28,576 nt of DNA, taken from assembly GCA_943704525.1 (NCBI GenBank), contig CALSCQ010001679.1, forward strand, positions 1-28,576, read 5' to 3'. This stretch comes from Pigoraptor vietnamica (Eukaryota > Opisthokonta > Filasterea). Numbering within the stretch: position 1 is the stretch's first letter; each line of letters starts with the position of its first letter. The position numbers and the translations under genes are program-made. A model generated the notes under the pieces. That model saw nothing but the letters and a program-made list of their open reading frames with translations. It made no database searches and had not been told where the DNA came from. Shown here one piece after another: positions 12,101 through 20,867 of the stretch.

Positions 12101-13034
12101 GGCTCTGCGAAACCGTGGCCAAGTGGAGGCTCACGACGTCGCAGGCAGACCCCGCAGACTCGCCAAACAGCGTCTCGAGTGTGGCGGCCACTGCCGGCGA
12201 CAGAGTGCCCGGCGCGGGCGACGAGGCAAAGACGTACAGAGTGCCTGGCGACGACAGGGACGCGGACGCGTCGTCCCACAGTCGGCCCACGGCAGACGCG
12301 GTGGGCGTTGCGCTAAGCGAGACCGAGTCGAGGAAGGCGCCCCGGATGCTCGAAGTGAGGGCCGACGCAGCCGCCGATAGGCCGTCAAGGCGGGCGGGGA
12401 CGCGCGCCATATGGGAGGCGGCAGCGACGGCGAGGGCGTCGCGCTGGGCATCGGAGGGCGCGGGGGATGCCGCGGCGACGAGCAGCAGCGGCGTCCCATC
12501 GAAGACGTCGGGGTCCACGAGCAGCGCTGAGTCACCGGCCTCCGTAAGTGCGCTCGAGAGCGACCCAAGCCACGCGAGACCCACATGACACGCATCGAGT
12601 GCCGCGTGCCCGCCGGTGTGCGCTGTGAGATCGACGGAGAAGGGCGCGGAAAATGTGTCGTCGCCCGCGGAACCGCCCAAGCGTCCACGCGCCGAGATGC
12701 CAATGCTCACCGAGACTGTTCCGTTCACGGACATGGCAGTAAGTGTCCGCCGCATTTCGAGGGCGGTAACAGCGAGCGACGACACGCGCGAAAGAGAAGA
12801 AAACTGAATGGCGCTCGTAGGCGCGGCAACCCATCCAGAGTCATACTGCGCCCCATCTCCCGCGCACGCCGAAGGGAGCCAATCTAGCGACAGGAAAGGC
12901 CCCGCGAGCGAGTCGGGTCGCGGCGGGAATGCAGCCAGTGCACGCACGGCATCGCATGCGCTCGTGTCCGCGCGAACGCTCGTCGCGACTGCAAGGACAA
13001 GCACGGCGAGGACGGCGGCGCGTAAGGGCGCCAT
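189..13034 (-). CDS. Giant secreted/membrane protein with RTX-like ectodomain and polytopic C-terminus
   Basis: A single uninterrupted ORF encodes 4281 residues. I place the start at 13034 (context CAAAATGG) because a signal peptide follows at once: hydrophobic residues about 5-20, then Ala and Asp at 22-23. The open frame continues upstream through CA-repeat sequence without another convincing ATG. Residues about 23-3900 are predicted lumenal or extracellular, rich in beta-type segments and N-glycosylation sequons. Around 2050-2450 the style (repeated 'GKLKGRL', 'LKPLDKVIGPN', 'VGFGWGPAWVEG') resembles bacterial giant RTX secreted proteins. RTX-like nonapeptide traces follow, such as GGAGDDVF at 2741-2748, GSGRDKVV near 3150 and GGADSLTLDV near 3780. 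From about 3905 there are roughly nine hydrophobic spans, then a short basic-acidic tail with ENKGLL (4269-4274), which fits the acidic dileucine sorting pattern. Cargo and function are unknown. A surface adhesin or endolysosomal receptor is inference. The lack of introns over 12.8 kb contrasts with the intron-rich 7TM gene nearby. Confidence 0.85.
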   Translation of the reverse strand: MAPLRAAVLAVLVLAVATSVRADTSACDAVRALAAFPPRPDSLAGPFLSLDWLPSACAGDGAQYDSGWVAAPTSAIQFSSLSRVSSLAVTALEMRRTLTAMSVNGTVSVSIGISARGRLGGSAGDDTFSAPFSVDLTAHTGGHAALDACHVGLAWLGSLSSALTEAGDSALLVDPDVFDGTPLLLVAAASPAPSDAQRDALAVAAASHMARVPARLDGLSAAASALTSSIRGAFLDSVSLSATPTASAVGRLWDDASASLSSPGTLYVFASSPAPGTLSPAVAATLETLFGESAGSACDVVSLHLATVSQSQAVALFVGDGEFRTLAVSASVGAVASCVRSGALVGSLSALLIASQPVSPRPDGTAWPPSFPSSLFASDRRAAVHMTKAVPLTCRGRLWGHVDDGVSVSTAVRGDLFTDDAAGRLVPDARLTDVAVGAIASAFAQAAQSFSVPGPLASLVGAALGVDLRAAAVAFRATCAAPTVIRFLDAVAAQQSPAIDRLRIAFPSPAAGLSMNITLSLGAHVRAPVQSLAAVAWAHDQIASGVGAVCAGLSDRFGAAVRQWACPSLDGARLTSGQVVAVMDASATLEMDLSSGVARAVQTPAVTARTLLTAALSFSQTTSLLASAAVRWDSNSGSVSVSADVSTLARRVLPEEAWRAGVAAGIFSTNARVLAAQLADAAKAVHDALAGVSWVGRALQPTTLVAGMVTDGAHLSDVWDAISNSLRSLAPTRGLFRGIVGAIDVQDAVASALSAKASAGLGVASCYVANVAKAGQDAELSFSLTATHVQPLSISEASWPMLATSRIRATAALHTSLSFTLSGSSVSNFATACSASAEAEGWSAAFRNDMLAGRIESGSARVSIALTASDPLAASLDIGARISLSDQDGVARPLVLSVSGLGIAVDDGASSVDVTRAPRVDIQTDSPFRVAPSVMLSMLREAIGRVPSRLSSGAFGVPLAPLQAPSLDKLVASWDAMVDTSLLPWAAWMRPDTTAVAVQSDVCARDLSLPARLTLVVNSAVTYNCDVTSLPTDNLKSLVAALDKIVAACVPDGLLSARLVSVEKDRDDCGSFALFPRVPGAVWRLDLSNSLGSSTKSVFTGQRTFVLPSIPSFASWPDFAVAATVSFGDWGSLVVRPWLHPTDAVQFVPAELASLYPATLPSVGVDVGLSLTHVFTPPADEAASSKFAVDGAAWASVTMDGSALVSAVFNATVDAGVGLVFDVPPPAQLWVSTCFDAEAILPTAVVLEGASFILSVTAEHRFPGVNGTSPTRRVRQFSATVTLTPGAAVWDALLAQVTPQLSPELSSIVSVVAVNASVSPGLSTVPQLRLVASRAASVNGSWLLPYAIAVASSSVAALSNSTQTPTVPRAVLPRMSASVAISAEAQAASASGHLGVLELTAKNAGVSGRASFSVHCGEAVDANAAVIAMGDAARIGSIFSSSWSVEAEAHVGELSFGTAQLQLPILEGVSFRVSANATSPSTDLMVAASANWTLTLSHPLEEVVRAYEQLAALNYSTFCGWMDAALLVRGDLVGFPAASAPLPFLTRAVSAIAQDGVGRIMEDARARACDQHQSWTVSLLCAVLDAEFGTGACNSVSLTPTSLTVELTSSAARSYADRFRLDFAWLGLGREIPIGLGFPGSVSVNGTFNVLLRLRADWSSGSIHLDVAPGSFVRAGVAAEIKGAVELAIGPVASRFGNMNAAIGSQSAPAALEARVGDDGKVAVSLSGAARMSGSLTALSEPVCDLRVRVALADALDASAWAVAAECDPDFAGAWARVMERFGSALLNYFRNAMVVMSQLQDAFDAFSQQLARIVPDWIVPLVDRAIADAISTRLDDIIGRDARQGIVTELTEFTNGLLLNHTGAIDYNLLDQILVDGFTFIMCKHLKPDTCPPAPDASADELTWPLQWTDTLRPPIPAVHFGLGGSGFAQLDFNCDPALTIDFAFRVTLVLSKTKGLSLRFDRNPVLHAGVAFALDADCGLEGRLGFVSAVLQPDPASGVSGALSVTHANNTWAADFNVDAVLKGELDIGLAGKLKGRLSEDVAALQALPYIRIAQMDIEWHWSLAHPSVTPPTIHFGGVSFCVGSFVSHMLASVKQKLDVVLKPLDKVIGPNSLLMSKVGEPAKIMFGRDMTLLEFLHEVERTQCEGSCAFDGVFEALDALADVERILAKVDALLSLADCVAWSQIQSFHFDPSQQQPQPVPDRDSPATTFPQLSFVPDVDPDHVGRVTEVWSSVTEDTGDDYGFHLLLKAKDIPKYVLDLIMGTPFDICELRLRAFRISVGMASWQVLVWPWPSVWLGVDVSAQLVLTPPTVVYTSRGISKFIASGRPADMAAGLGMRARNSDGSPYWPLQATVRVGGFVGVGFGWGPAWVEGDAELFLEAVGKLGLVTAYGDPVVYFDQIYWIMRKNGFVGALALEFDLNGGVEVRLRACVSVVFGKKCWTLASHEWKETLFHVQTYTPSLAPAVCSDHGVLNLNLGSFGRRDVEISDVDAASRDVDDNAWTFQLHEKDGMRTHGLLPPGDGASVSIPSNSRDIPASVPISFGGDAGSTPFTCKVLTRLSQPVQFPAGTSGSVHLLVNGDRSVGRADLSPAQLKTSPAAQAASGTSVLFATGASIGSRCRSVVLDQPVGGMAFSVTGVPCATNIGSDTTSFVALSGEPADYAAQPVSVASTQLLHVTVAATDYRMRDAAVVGDHGALNLALSEPEGVTNMHVASHPTRPSLLVIESLPEYRRLEPRGGAGDDVFAIPDMFTISGYLNMSGAESRNTLNVTMFTPPTGLNASLTPAVVMMDASHARRSATFSDIKRRFLTVYGKSDATSTVKLLGAEDLSLVRVFGIGDGNSTMVYPVTECDPLSRIDLDLQGGGTHTVLIGRDNVIKDVTCTIAVAGGVEEGQVNTIVMQSRSDGRPYQFVLHSDKVLVYDALDTREFMTVYHENIHRFIFQFSNVSGVYSRVTVVTPTPRTEMHFDFPTQPTGAPYPNHITVCRSLAPSVITGSYVDAVVGPDQYDLVCNSQLSADDDDPLAPNPLFDIHGSVYVLNTGTDGRSNVSLHSFKDGSQGFTVGPLCVEPVLPDGRPSGTRSTPNGPSDWLCDVLTQHGAPSELCSANCTLAYTGPMDVFLRTGAGGDYLYGQGLLPSATFNVSLGSGRDKVVWAQSAAATTLDLGTDSDQLIVEAPTQRLHARLGDDDVIDAVDVWCGSDSPHVVNGVVWPLGPSDGDVLSLEEYRIRDQLNVRAGLPLVSPAYGRAFGMPLDAPKLHVGGPLHPAELRRRDAEGTLQRLSRSAVRDGDVSYIVMNVTGGVLRRDLLSNATVIVVEMENQCTLSLNADSPQEGVAPPTGWRVGVQLPALRLFNLIVVESTLGSDGEVHVVIPDADQKSLSNDATDAVDPYAISLSLAQPSNYLVFETGGLTLKTTNLPHLRTSLLHASTVTVNHPLAWPEYVFDTTLPGSEVLLSAVGNNVLLSGVRARLEGPLLRTAFDAGFGFAAAGLLTDVSVMARDAGVSLAHVIDDCVSLNFTASPAHPRAASSWFVGVSAEFGMRPEAVSACLLALHNTSVVEMFVDTVNASDLDAVRNTALLYAHSAAVHLAETRTPWASADLAGDNITVAGRFTLAVDHSTRVDVAAPFRPVAAPFRSNCGAAGAMRHPTTWTFVDPADTTGARSAMLRWSASGCGVSVAVPDAGFAPAIAVSDFRLKSIGAVMSSAQARAGTYRRHVDIQPSSLSAVGEPANVDEQPIALATLTWSANTPLSLDFADGHNTLSVRGMHTPLTAAHVSVAGGADSLTLDVPMGAGVEFTGGSVFMSAHSGVLEVLSSSASACFDADRVCTAGFWIAAATLGSQVCISEPALNECEREKAVSLSLSNPSTAVQFDARFSCSASAAGTTLRFGRDADLQPHTRYDAWIALMFFFFIASALLSVVAWLCTRQWPMFASHLVLSAALMWPAAMRVNEPSTAAAVVLASRKAVFGLLTPWYCGADAIAEGTADRFATAMAALCVAFAVIAGLAKAASVLARRLEGGGQWRVPLAHVCDKIAVVLVALYVFVFMPSHVFHLSRFGWTPLDSVSVVALTAVLALFVHASVDVEGDIEAPFVLEGFPGPLSKPGTPATRGRVLVALNCFCVAITLLACIIANPDLAETGRVTATSSLGAAAIFLILLHCARVASVIAWNDNTSLSGGVKGARALALANVVLEVTILALGLAFIGIVGAGTAVTSGAHLCAAWMMLSLLWVVFQYMRAFRHARSVRSANALRRESAADRALYGNRSENKGLLESEALEL

Positions 13035-13585
13035 TTTGCCCTTAAACACACACGGCGACTTTCTCAAGGCTGACGAAAAGAGAAAAGATGCCGAGATGTA
13101 GCATGCGCAGTCAATACGCAGCCGACATAGGGAGCCACCACCGCGCCTTGCACGTGTGAGTCTGCGTGCGCGTGTGTGTGAGTCTGCGTGCGTGTTTGTG
13201 TGTGTGTGTGTGTGTGTCGCTTTGATTTGAACCCAAGACGAGTCATATGGGCACTGAAATTTGCACCGAGCAACAGCCGCACTGTTCTGATTGGTCCCCG
13301 TGCGAGCCAATCACAACACAGAGACTAAATTATGCCGTCATTTGCGATGAAGGCGTCACAAGGCACGTGAGTCAGTGTGCCTTCTTTGACGCTTGCCGGG
13401 CCTTGTGGCGAATCACGGCGCAGTTTTGCATGCGCACATGTCGATGACCCGCACAACTGCGCGCTACTGATTCAGTCGGACGCAGATACGGACGGACTTC
13501 AGGCCACTGAGAGAGACCGCGGCCGTCCGCGCGCCACCGTTTGCAGACTGGGAGCACTCCTTGAGCGCATCGTGCCCGACAGTGG
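13035..13585. promoter_or_regulatory. Divergent intergenic region between giant gene and Crinkler-type gene
   Basis: About 550 bases separate two genes transcribed away from each other, so both 5' ends and promoters should lie here. The half next to the giant gene carries an imperfect then perfect (TG)n tract at about 13155-13217, which is CA-rich in that gene's transcript sense. Lower-GC sequence follows at about 13305-13340. No convincing TATA box or RNA gene was found. Frames stay open across parts of it, but their composition is not protein-like. Confidence 0.5.
13155..13217. repeat. (TG)n microsatellite, imperfect
   Basis: Alternating GTGTG blocks broken by GCGTGCG and AGTCTGCG units end in a clean run of about ten TG units at 13196-13217. 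It lies about 120-180 bases upstream of the giant gene's ATG, probably in its 5' leader or promoter. Confidence 0.85.
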
Positions 13586-16010
13586 ATGGGCCTCGTGCGT
13601 ACTCTCAAAATGCTGCCGAATCTCTTGTCACTCGACGGAATGGTTGAGCAGTGTGTTGGACACTACCGAGTGTTGCAGCGTGAATACGTTAACAATGTTA
13701 CGGCGCAGAGGGCGTACTTGCGCCTTCCGCGGCTCCTCGCCCCCGGACTCAATTCGGCTGGGCAGCCCGCGTTTAACGCCATGTTTTTGCCGCCGTTCGG
13801 AAACGGTGCGCGCAAGCTGGCGGATCGCATCTCTGAGCAGGCGCGCTTACAGGCCCCAAACGTGTTCGCCCTTGTGGGCGAGTGGATCGGGCAAGACAAA
13901 GACGTTCTACTCGCTCGCAGATTCGTCTGCCGTCGATCGCCCGTGCAGCGTGCTTACGATCTACAACGCGTTTGGCGACGAGCCTCACCTCGCTCTGGCG
14001 CGCCTTCGCGAATTGCTCACGGACATGCGCGATGTGAGGCTCGGCAAGGACGGGGTCGAGAAGCGCGCACTCGACCTCGTTCGGTTGTACGTGGCGTCAT
14101 TTGCTGTGTGGACGCTCGCGGTGCAATGGAAGTCGAACCCCGGTAGCGAAAATGAGCGCCGTCGCCTGTGGCTGTTGTGCCTCGAAAACGGCTGGGGTCA
14201 GGCGGGAGTGGCTGCCGCGTTCGAGCTTCTCGTCGAGTGGTGGAAGGACCAGCAGGAGGTCGGCGCCAAGGAGTACTACTGTGACGTGTTTAACGAACTG
14301 CGGTCGTTTGCGGACAAGAATGGCGAACAGCTTGTGGTCGCGTTCGATGAGATCGGTAAGACGGCCAGCATTGCGCCGGGCGTGTGGAAACACCTCGACG
14401 ACTACGTGAAGAACAGGCAGGACGACGTCGATGCCGTGGACCGCCGGAAACGAGACGTGTCGGGGCAATTTCACGAGTGCGGGAGTGGGAACCCGCAGCC
14501 CGCAGACCTGTTGTACGCGCTGCGACTGCTGATGCTGGAGTTGTCTGGGTTGCGCATCGTCGCGGCGTTTGCGGACACCAACTATTCCCTCACCGTGCTC
14601 CGAGATCTCGGTGAGCGCTCGCCCATCAACAAACGCCTGCACACGGTCGACGCCTTTCAAGCCGCGACGGAAGCGGACATGTGTGGCCTTCTGAGCACGT
14701 ACTTCGGTATCGAGGCGCCCACTGGCTCGCTCGAGCAGTTCCGCGGTCGGCCGGCATTTTTCGCACGGAATGTCCTGAGCGCGCTGTTTGCGGAGCGCGA
14801 CGGCGATTTCGACGGCTGGCTTGCGCGTGCGATCACGGAGGCGCGTCGTATCTGCGGAGAGGACGTGAAGGAGCTCTTCATGAAGACGGCGAGGCGAAAC
14901 CTTGCCATTTATTCCACGTGCGTCGGCCAGTTGCAGTGCGCCGCCGTGTTTACACCGGCCGACGAGCGTTCCTCGCGTTCATCGATCGTCGACTCGGCGA
15001 ACGGTGACTTCTTGCGCAGCACAAGCATTGTGTTTGCGACGGGGAGTGCGGCGGAGTACAGCGTCACGACAGAGCCCATAATGTTTGACGCGCTCCGTAC
15101 GCAGGCGTACAAGGCAGCGCCGGACAAGGATCTCGTTTTAGGGCATCTCGCTTCGGATCTGGTGAATAATAAGGGTCATCTCTTCGAAGACATCACCGCA
15201 TGGATGCTCGTTCGACACGCGCGGCTGGTTCGCGAGGGCAAGCCACAGAACACCCCCGTCCTCCTGTCGGCCGTGCTCGCACCGTTCCTGCCGCCGAACT
15301 TCGCGTTCCCCGTAGCGCTCGCGTACACCACGGTTACCATCGACACGCTCATGAACCTTGAGAAAGACGATCCGTTCGTTAAGGCCGTGGAGAACCCCAA
15401 CGCCGTGTGCTGTCGCGTCAGCACGATGGCGCACGCGGACATTGTGTTTGCGGCGAAAGTGGACGGCGAGGACGGAATCGTCGCTATGCAGTGCAAGGCG
15501 TGGAAGCGAGCCGCTCCGATATCGACGTGTCTCGCGTCGGTGGCGTCCGGGTGCCAGTATCTCGTGTCCAGCGGCAAGGAAAAAAACTACGCGAAAGCGC
15601 TGGCGGACGGCGGCGTGGAACTATCGTTCGCCGCAAACGCGCGCGCTGCGTTTGAGTCCACGCTGCGGGCACATTCGACACTCGAGGACAACTGGATTCG
15701 CGTCGTCACAGCGGTTCAGCCACCGGACAAGCGACTCCTGGGCCTCGTCGAGACGCACAACGAGGGTGCGGCGGCGGCGAGGGAAGCCATCGTGTTGTTG
15801 TGCGCCACTGAAGCGGCGCACGGTAGGGCCGCGAGGGAACTGTCGCGATTGTGTCCGGACGGCCGGGCCCATGCGTCGCGCGGCAACTCCGAGTGGGCGA
15901 ACGACGTGAAGCACTGGACTGTGGCCGACGTGAACGCCGAGGTGACGCGCAGGCAGCTCTCGCGTATGTCCACATCTTCAGCCGTCGCAGCTTCGTCGCC
16001 GCGTCCGTGA
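13586..16010 (+). pseudogene. Crinkler/RHS-type protein: P-loop ATPase + PD-(D/E)XK nuclease, frameshifted
   Basis: The coding signal starts in frame 2 (ATG 13586, G at -3 and +4; or ATG 13610) and continues to about 13880. It then jumps to frame 3 and runs to the TGA at 16008-16010, giving about 800 residues over both frames. The break falls exactly between the beta-strand before the P-loop (frame 2) and the Walker A residues (frame 3, Lys codon 13893-13895). One surplus G near 13880 explains it. Walker B is at about 14334-14351 (VVAFDE). A C-terminal nuclease follows, with Glu in FED at about 15186, Asp in ADIVF at 15438 and the Q-x-K motif in MQCKAWK with Lys at 15495. This order (STAND-like ATPase, then restriction-endonuclease fold) is known for Crinkler/RHS-type eukaryotic proteins thought to derive from transposons and used as nuclear effectors. 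No GT-AG intron I tried repairs the frame. A decayed copy is likeliest; programmed +1 frameshifting or a base error cannot be excluded. Confidence 0.75.
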
Positions 16011-16709
16011 GAGCTCGTTTGCCGGCTTATGCTAGGGGCGCGCCGGCAACGCCCCATCTGCGAACGCCGCGCGTCTACACGCCCTCCTCCTTCTTTTGTA
16101 CTCTTACGGTTGTCCCAATTAGCGCAGGGATCGTGCCGACCGCTGGTGGGACGCACGCGGCACGCCAGAGTCGGGCGTCGGTGTCATCAGGCGCGCCAGT
16201 CAATGTCGTTTCAGTGGCGCCACCAAAGGTGCTTATAGTACCCCTGGGCGCCACCCTCAGTTTCCAGGCGTCAACTTCCAGAGGACGCCATTCATGACAT
16301 AGGGCTCGGCGCTCAGAACACGCGGCTTAAGAGGACAGTTCGGTACTGCTGTAACGCGGTCCCGTTGCAGTTGTTGGCGGTGACACACGCCGGACAGCGC
16401 TATTTCATACTTTTTACTTAAAAAGCTATTTTCAATCTAAGGATTAAATACTTAATTCACAGTGGAATGAAGACCGTAGTCGCGAAAAGTAGTTTGTCCA
16501 CTTGACCCGTGTGCTTCACTCGCACACAGAGTGATGTGACAAGTTGCTCTCCCCGCCCTTCTTCCCGCCCATTTTCCCTTCCTGCACAGCACATTTCCAC
16601 GTTTCCTGTGTCAGCTATCTCGGAGCTTGAGCGCTTGTGAACGTGTTCCTTTATCGCCCCGCTGACCGGTGTTGTCGTGTGTGGGTTTAGCGCCGGGCGG
16701 GTGAGCGTG
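16011..16709. other. Intergenic region and probable promoter of the 7TM gene
   Basis: No protein-like frame or RNA gene is seen. GC content drops at about 16400-16470, where a 16-base near-palindrome occurs: 7-base arms CTTTTTA and TAAAAAG at 16410-16425 with a 2-base spacer. This AT-rich block lies about 240-300 bases upstream of the ATG of the 7TM gene and is the best candidate for its core promoter, but no canonical TATA box is clear. Confidence 0.4.
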
Positions 16710-18795
<2,086 letters not shown>

Positions 18796-19013
18796 ACGGG
18801 AACGCGGCTGCGTATTGCGCGTTGGGCTGCGCCTGCGTTGGCTGCGTGCGTTTGCTGCGTGTGCGTGCGTTGCGGCGTGCACAAAAACATGCAAGTGGCT
18901 TTGGCATCAGTTGTGAATGACACAATTCACAAAGAGTGGCTTGGGTAACGTGGTGGCTGTCCGACGTCATACTAAAAGCCTTTCGTGCAACGAGTCACAC
19001 AAATCGGAATACC

Positions 19014-20315
19014 ATGGCGCTCCATATGCCCGCAAGCCTGTTGCGATCGAGCGGCGTTGGCGCAGAACGCGACGATAACAGCGCGCCCACTCGCCCCGCA
19101 GCTGTAGGCAGACCTGACCGAGTCGAGGTGGATGCGCTCACAAGCGGCCTCCAGTCCGTGCGCTTGGCGAGCGACGACGCGCCATGGCAACCCACGCCCC
19201 ACGGCTTCGTCAGGGTTTACATTACGCCGAAGGGGGAGATGGGTTTTGTGCGCGTTCGAACGCCGCCAGTGGCCACTTTGGACGCCTTGAAGAACGGTGA
19301 CTTTGTCGCTCCGGAGGAAGCGTGCGACAGTTTCCTCAGAACGCTCTCCGAATTTCGCGAGAAACTATCGAAGTTGACGCCGTACGATTTACAGTCGTTG
19401 CGGCAGAAAGCGCGCCGCGCTGATGTTTTGCAGCTCCATGAAGCCCATGGTCCTCGCCTGGGGGTCGACATGCAGCACGCACAGCCGCCCTTCGTGACAC
19501 CGCGCGGCACCATTCTGCGACTACTCGAAATGATGCTTGGGATGTCGCGCAATCCGAAGGATGAGTCGATCAAACTGTCGGTGCACCTGCGACCCGGCGA
19601 TTCGGAGAACAGCACGCGCACGACGGCGATTTTCCACGGAAACCCTCGCGTGCGCTACGCCCTCTACGACAAGAACTGGACGAACAAGAAGGGGCTGCCG
19701 AACGGGCATCTCACGGGCGCGCTCGTGCCCCCCGCAATCATTGGCGTTGATGCGCGGTTTGTCCCGTCGGAAACGATGCGCTTGCTCAGCGCACGGTGCG
19801 GGGGCCGGCTGCTCCTTCTCTGGGCCGAGGTCAACGCGGTCGACGTGCGCACGGGCAGCCCAATCGAGATCACGACGCGTTTGAACTGGCCCGAGCACCT
19901 TTTGTCGACGCTCGCGGGCGGGGCCATCCAGTGCATGCTCGCCGGCATCGAGCAGCTGTGGGTGTACTCTCACTACAAGGGAAAGCTTGAGAGCGCCGAC
20001 GCCGTCCTCATTCCGCGCCCGTCGTTCAACGCGCCGGACTTTGTTCCCACGGTGTGTGGCGCGCGCGTGGATGACGAGAGACTGCGTGCTCTGCCCCGCC
20101 GCTTTCTCCCTGCGCTCGATGGCGTCGTGGCGCTGTTTCGCAGCCTCGAAGAGGCAGCGCTTGCGTCTCCCGTCAGTGGCCCCGCGAGCATTTTCCACGT
20201 CACAGTGACGGTGACAGGCGGGGAGACTGCCGACGCGTCGTCACGTGGGTTGAGCTTCAGCTTCGACGTGCGCGACTTTGACAGCGCGCACTCAGAGTAC
20301 TACGTGTATGAATGA
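19014..20315 (+). CDS. DXO/RAI1-like protein, probably catalytically altered
   Basis: A single-exon ORF encodes 433 residues from an ATG in excellent context (TACCATGG) to TGA. Residues about 60-150 (GFVRVYITP, RTPPVATLDALKNGDFV, then a helix ending EFREKL) and residues about 265-320 follow the order seen in DXO/RAI1 decapping nucleases: a Gly-Arg-hydrophobic strand, Glu-Val-acid, a short loop, Glu-hydrophobic-Lys, then a helix and a 'G..q..vy' strand. Family members remove incomplete or NAD caps from RNA and degrade the body. Here the expected E-h-D reads EVN (272-274) and the expected E-h-K reads EIT (285-287), so the metal-binding Asp and the catalytic Lys appear replaced. If the assignment is right, this would be an inactive or re-purposed copy. 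The family call is by eye and uncertain; the ORF itself is convincing. It starts 218 bases after the 7TM gene on the same strand. Confidence 0.45.
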   Translation: MALHMPASLLRSSGVGAERDDNSAPTRPAAVGRPDRVEVDALTSGLQSVRLASDDAPWQPTPHGFVRVYITPKGEMGFVRVRTPPVATLDALKNGDFVAPEEACDSFLRTLSEFREKLSKLTPYDLQSLRQKARRADVLQLHEAHGPRLGVDMQHAQPPFVTPRGTILRLLEMMLGMSRNPKDESIKLSVHLRPGDSENSTRTTAIFHGNPRVRYALYDKNWTNKKGLPNGHLTGALVPPAIIGVDARFVPSETMRLLSARCGGRLLLLWAEVNAVDVRTGSPIEITTRLNWPEHLLSTLAGGAIQCMLAGIEQLWVYSHYKGKLESADAVLIPRPSFNAPDFVPTVCGARVDDERLRALPRRFLPALDGVVALFRSLEEAALASPVSGPASIFHVTVTVTGGETADASSRGLSFSFDVRDFDSAHSEYYVYE

Positions 20316-20867
20316 ATCGCCAGGCACGCAGAGAACCGCCTATGTGAGTGTTGTATGGGCGCGCAGCGCACTATTGGATGAAGTGCCAGGCGCAGAGTAC
20401 CCGTGAAGCCGGAGTGGGCACGCAGCGCAGTCCCGGCGATGTGTTCGCATGGAGAGTCAGGCACACGGCGCAGACACTCAACGTAATTTGGCCAGTTACT
20501 TGGTATTTTGTTAGTTGGGCTGCAAGAAGGAAGTCCAGCCGCGAGAGAGCGCGGTGTGAGTGGTTGGGAACGTGGCCGGCCTCGTCACTTTGGCGCAGAA
20601 CTCCCAAAGTGTCGAGGAAGAGGGCCGGGTAGGGGAGTTCTGCGCTCTTCCCAGACTCCCCTAATCCCTTTCTTCGTCACTTTGGCACTCCGCCGACTTG
20701 TTGGACGCCAGTAGCTGACGCCGCAAGTACGGCCGGCAGCAAGGCCGCCACCGAGTCGTCCATAACAACGGCCTGAATCAGTACGGTAACATGAACTGAC
20801 TGCAGACCACCGTTGCAAGATTCGCGCACGGCGCACGAGGGGGCGTGGCGCGTGCCACAACGACCGC
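20316..20867. other. Intergenic region upstream of the ART-NACHT-WD40 gene
   Basis: No protein-like frame is visible. The central part (20586-20690) carries overlapping inverted repeats described separately. The remainder should include the 3' end of the DXO-like gene and the promoter of the STAND gene; no TATA box was recognised. Confidence 0.5.
20586..20687. repeat. Cluster of overlapping inverted repeats
   Basis: Three exact inverted repeats overlap: CACTTTGG at 20586-20593 with CCAAAGTG at 20604-20611; GCGCAGAACTCCC at 20593-20605 with GGGAGTTCTGCGC at 20633-20645; and TAGGGGAG at 20630-20637 with CTCCCCTA at 20656-20663. CGTCACTTTGGC is also repeated directly near 20584 and 20676. The arms allow mutually exclusive hairpins. 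It may be a decayed foldback/MITE-like element or a structured 5' leader of the downstream gene. Confidence 0.7.

Noticed and set aside
13035-13310. N-terminal extension of the giant protein through a His-Thr repeat
   Set aside because: It has no ATG in good context and translates CA-repeat DNA; the ATG at 13034 is followed by a clear signal peptide.
13377-13870. Upstream extension of the frame-3 ORF of the Crinkler-type gene
   Set aside because: It starts with GTG and its residues are Arg/Ser/Cys-rich noise; the protein-like signal in this stretch is in frame 2.
13586-16010. Repair of the Crinkler-type gene by a small intron at the frameshift
   Set aside because: Candidate GT-AG pairs nearby either have the wrong length modulo 3 or remove conserved residues before the P-loop.
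16410-16425. 16-base near-palindrome as a transcription terminator
   Set aside because: Hairpin-type terminators are not expected for eukaryotic RNA polymerase II genes, and the arms are only seven AT-rich bases.
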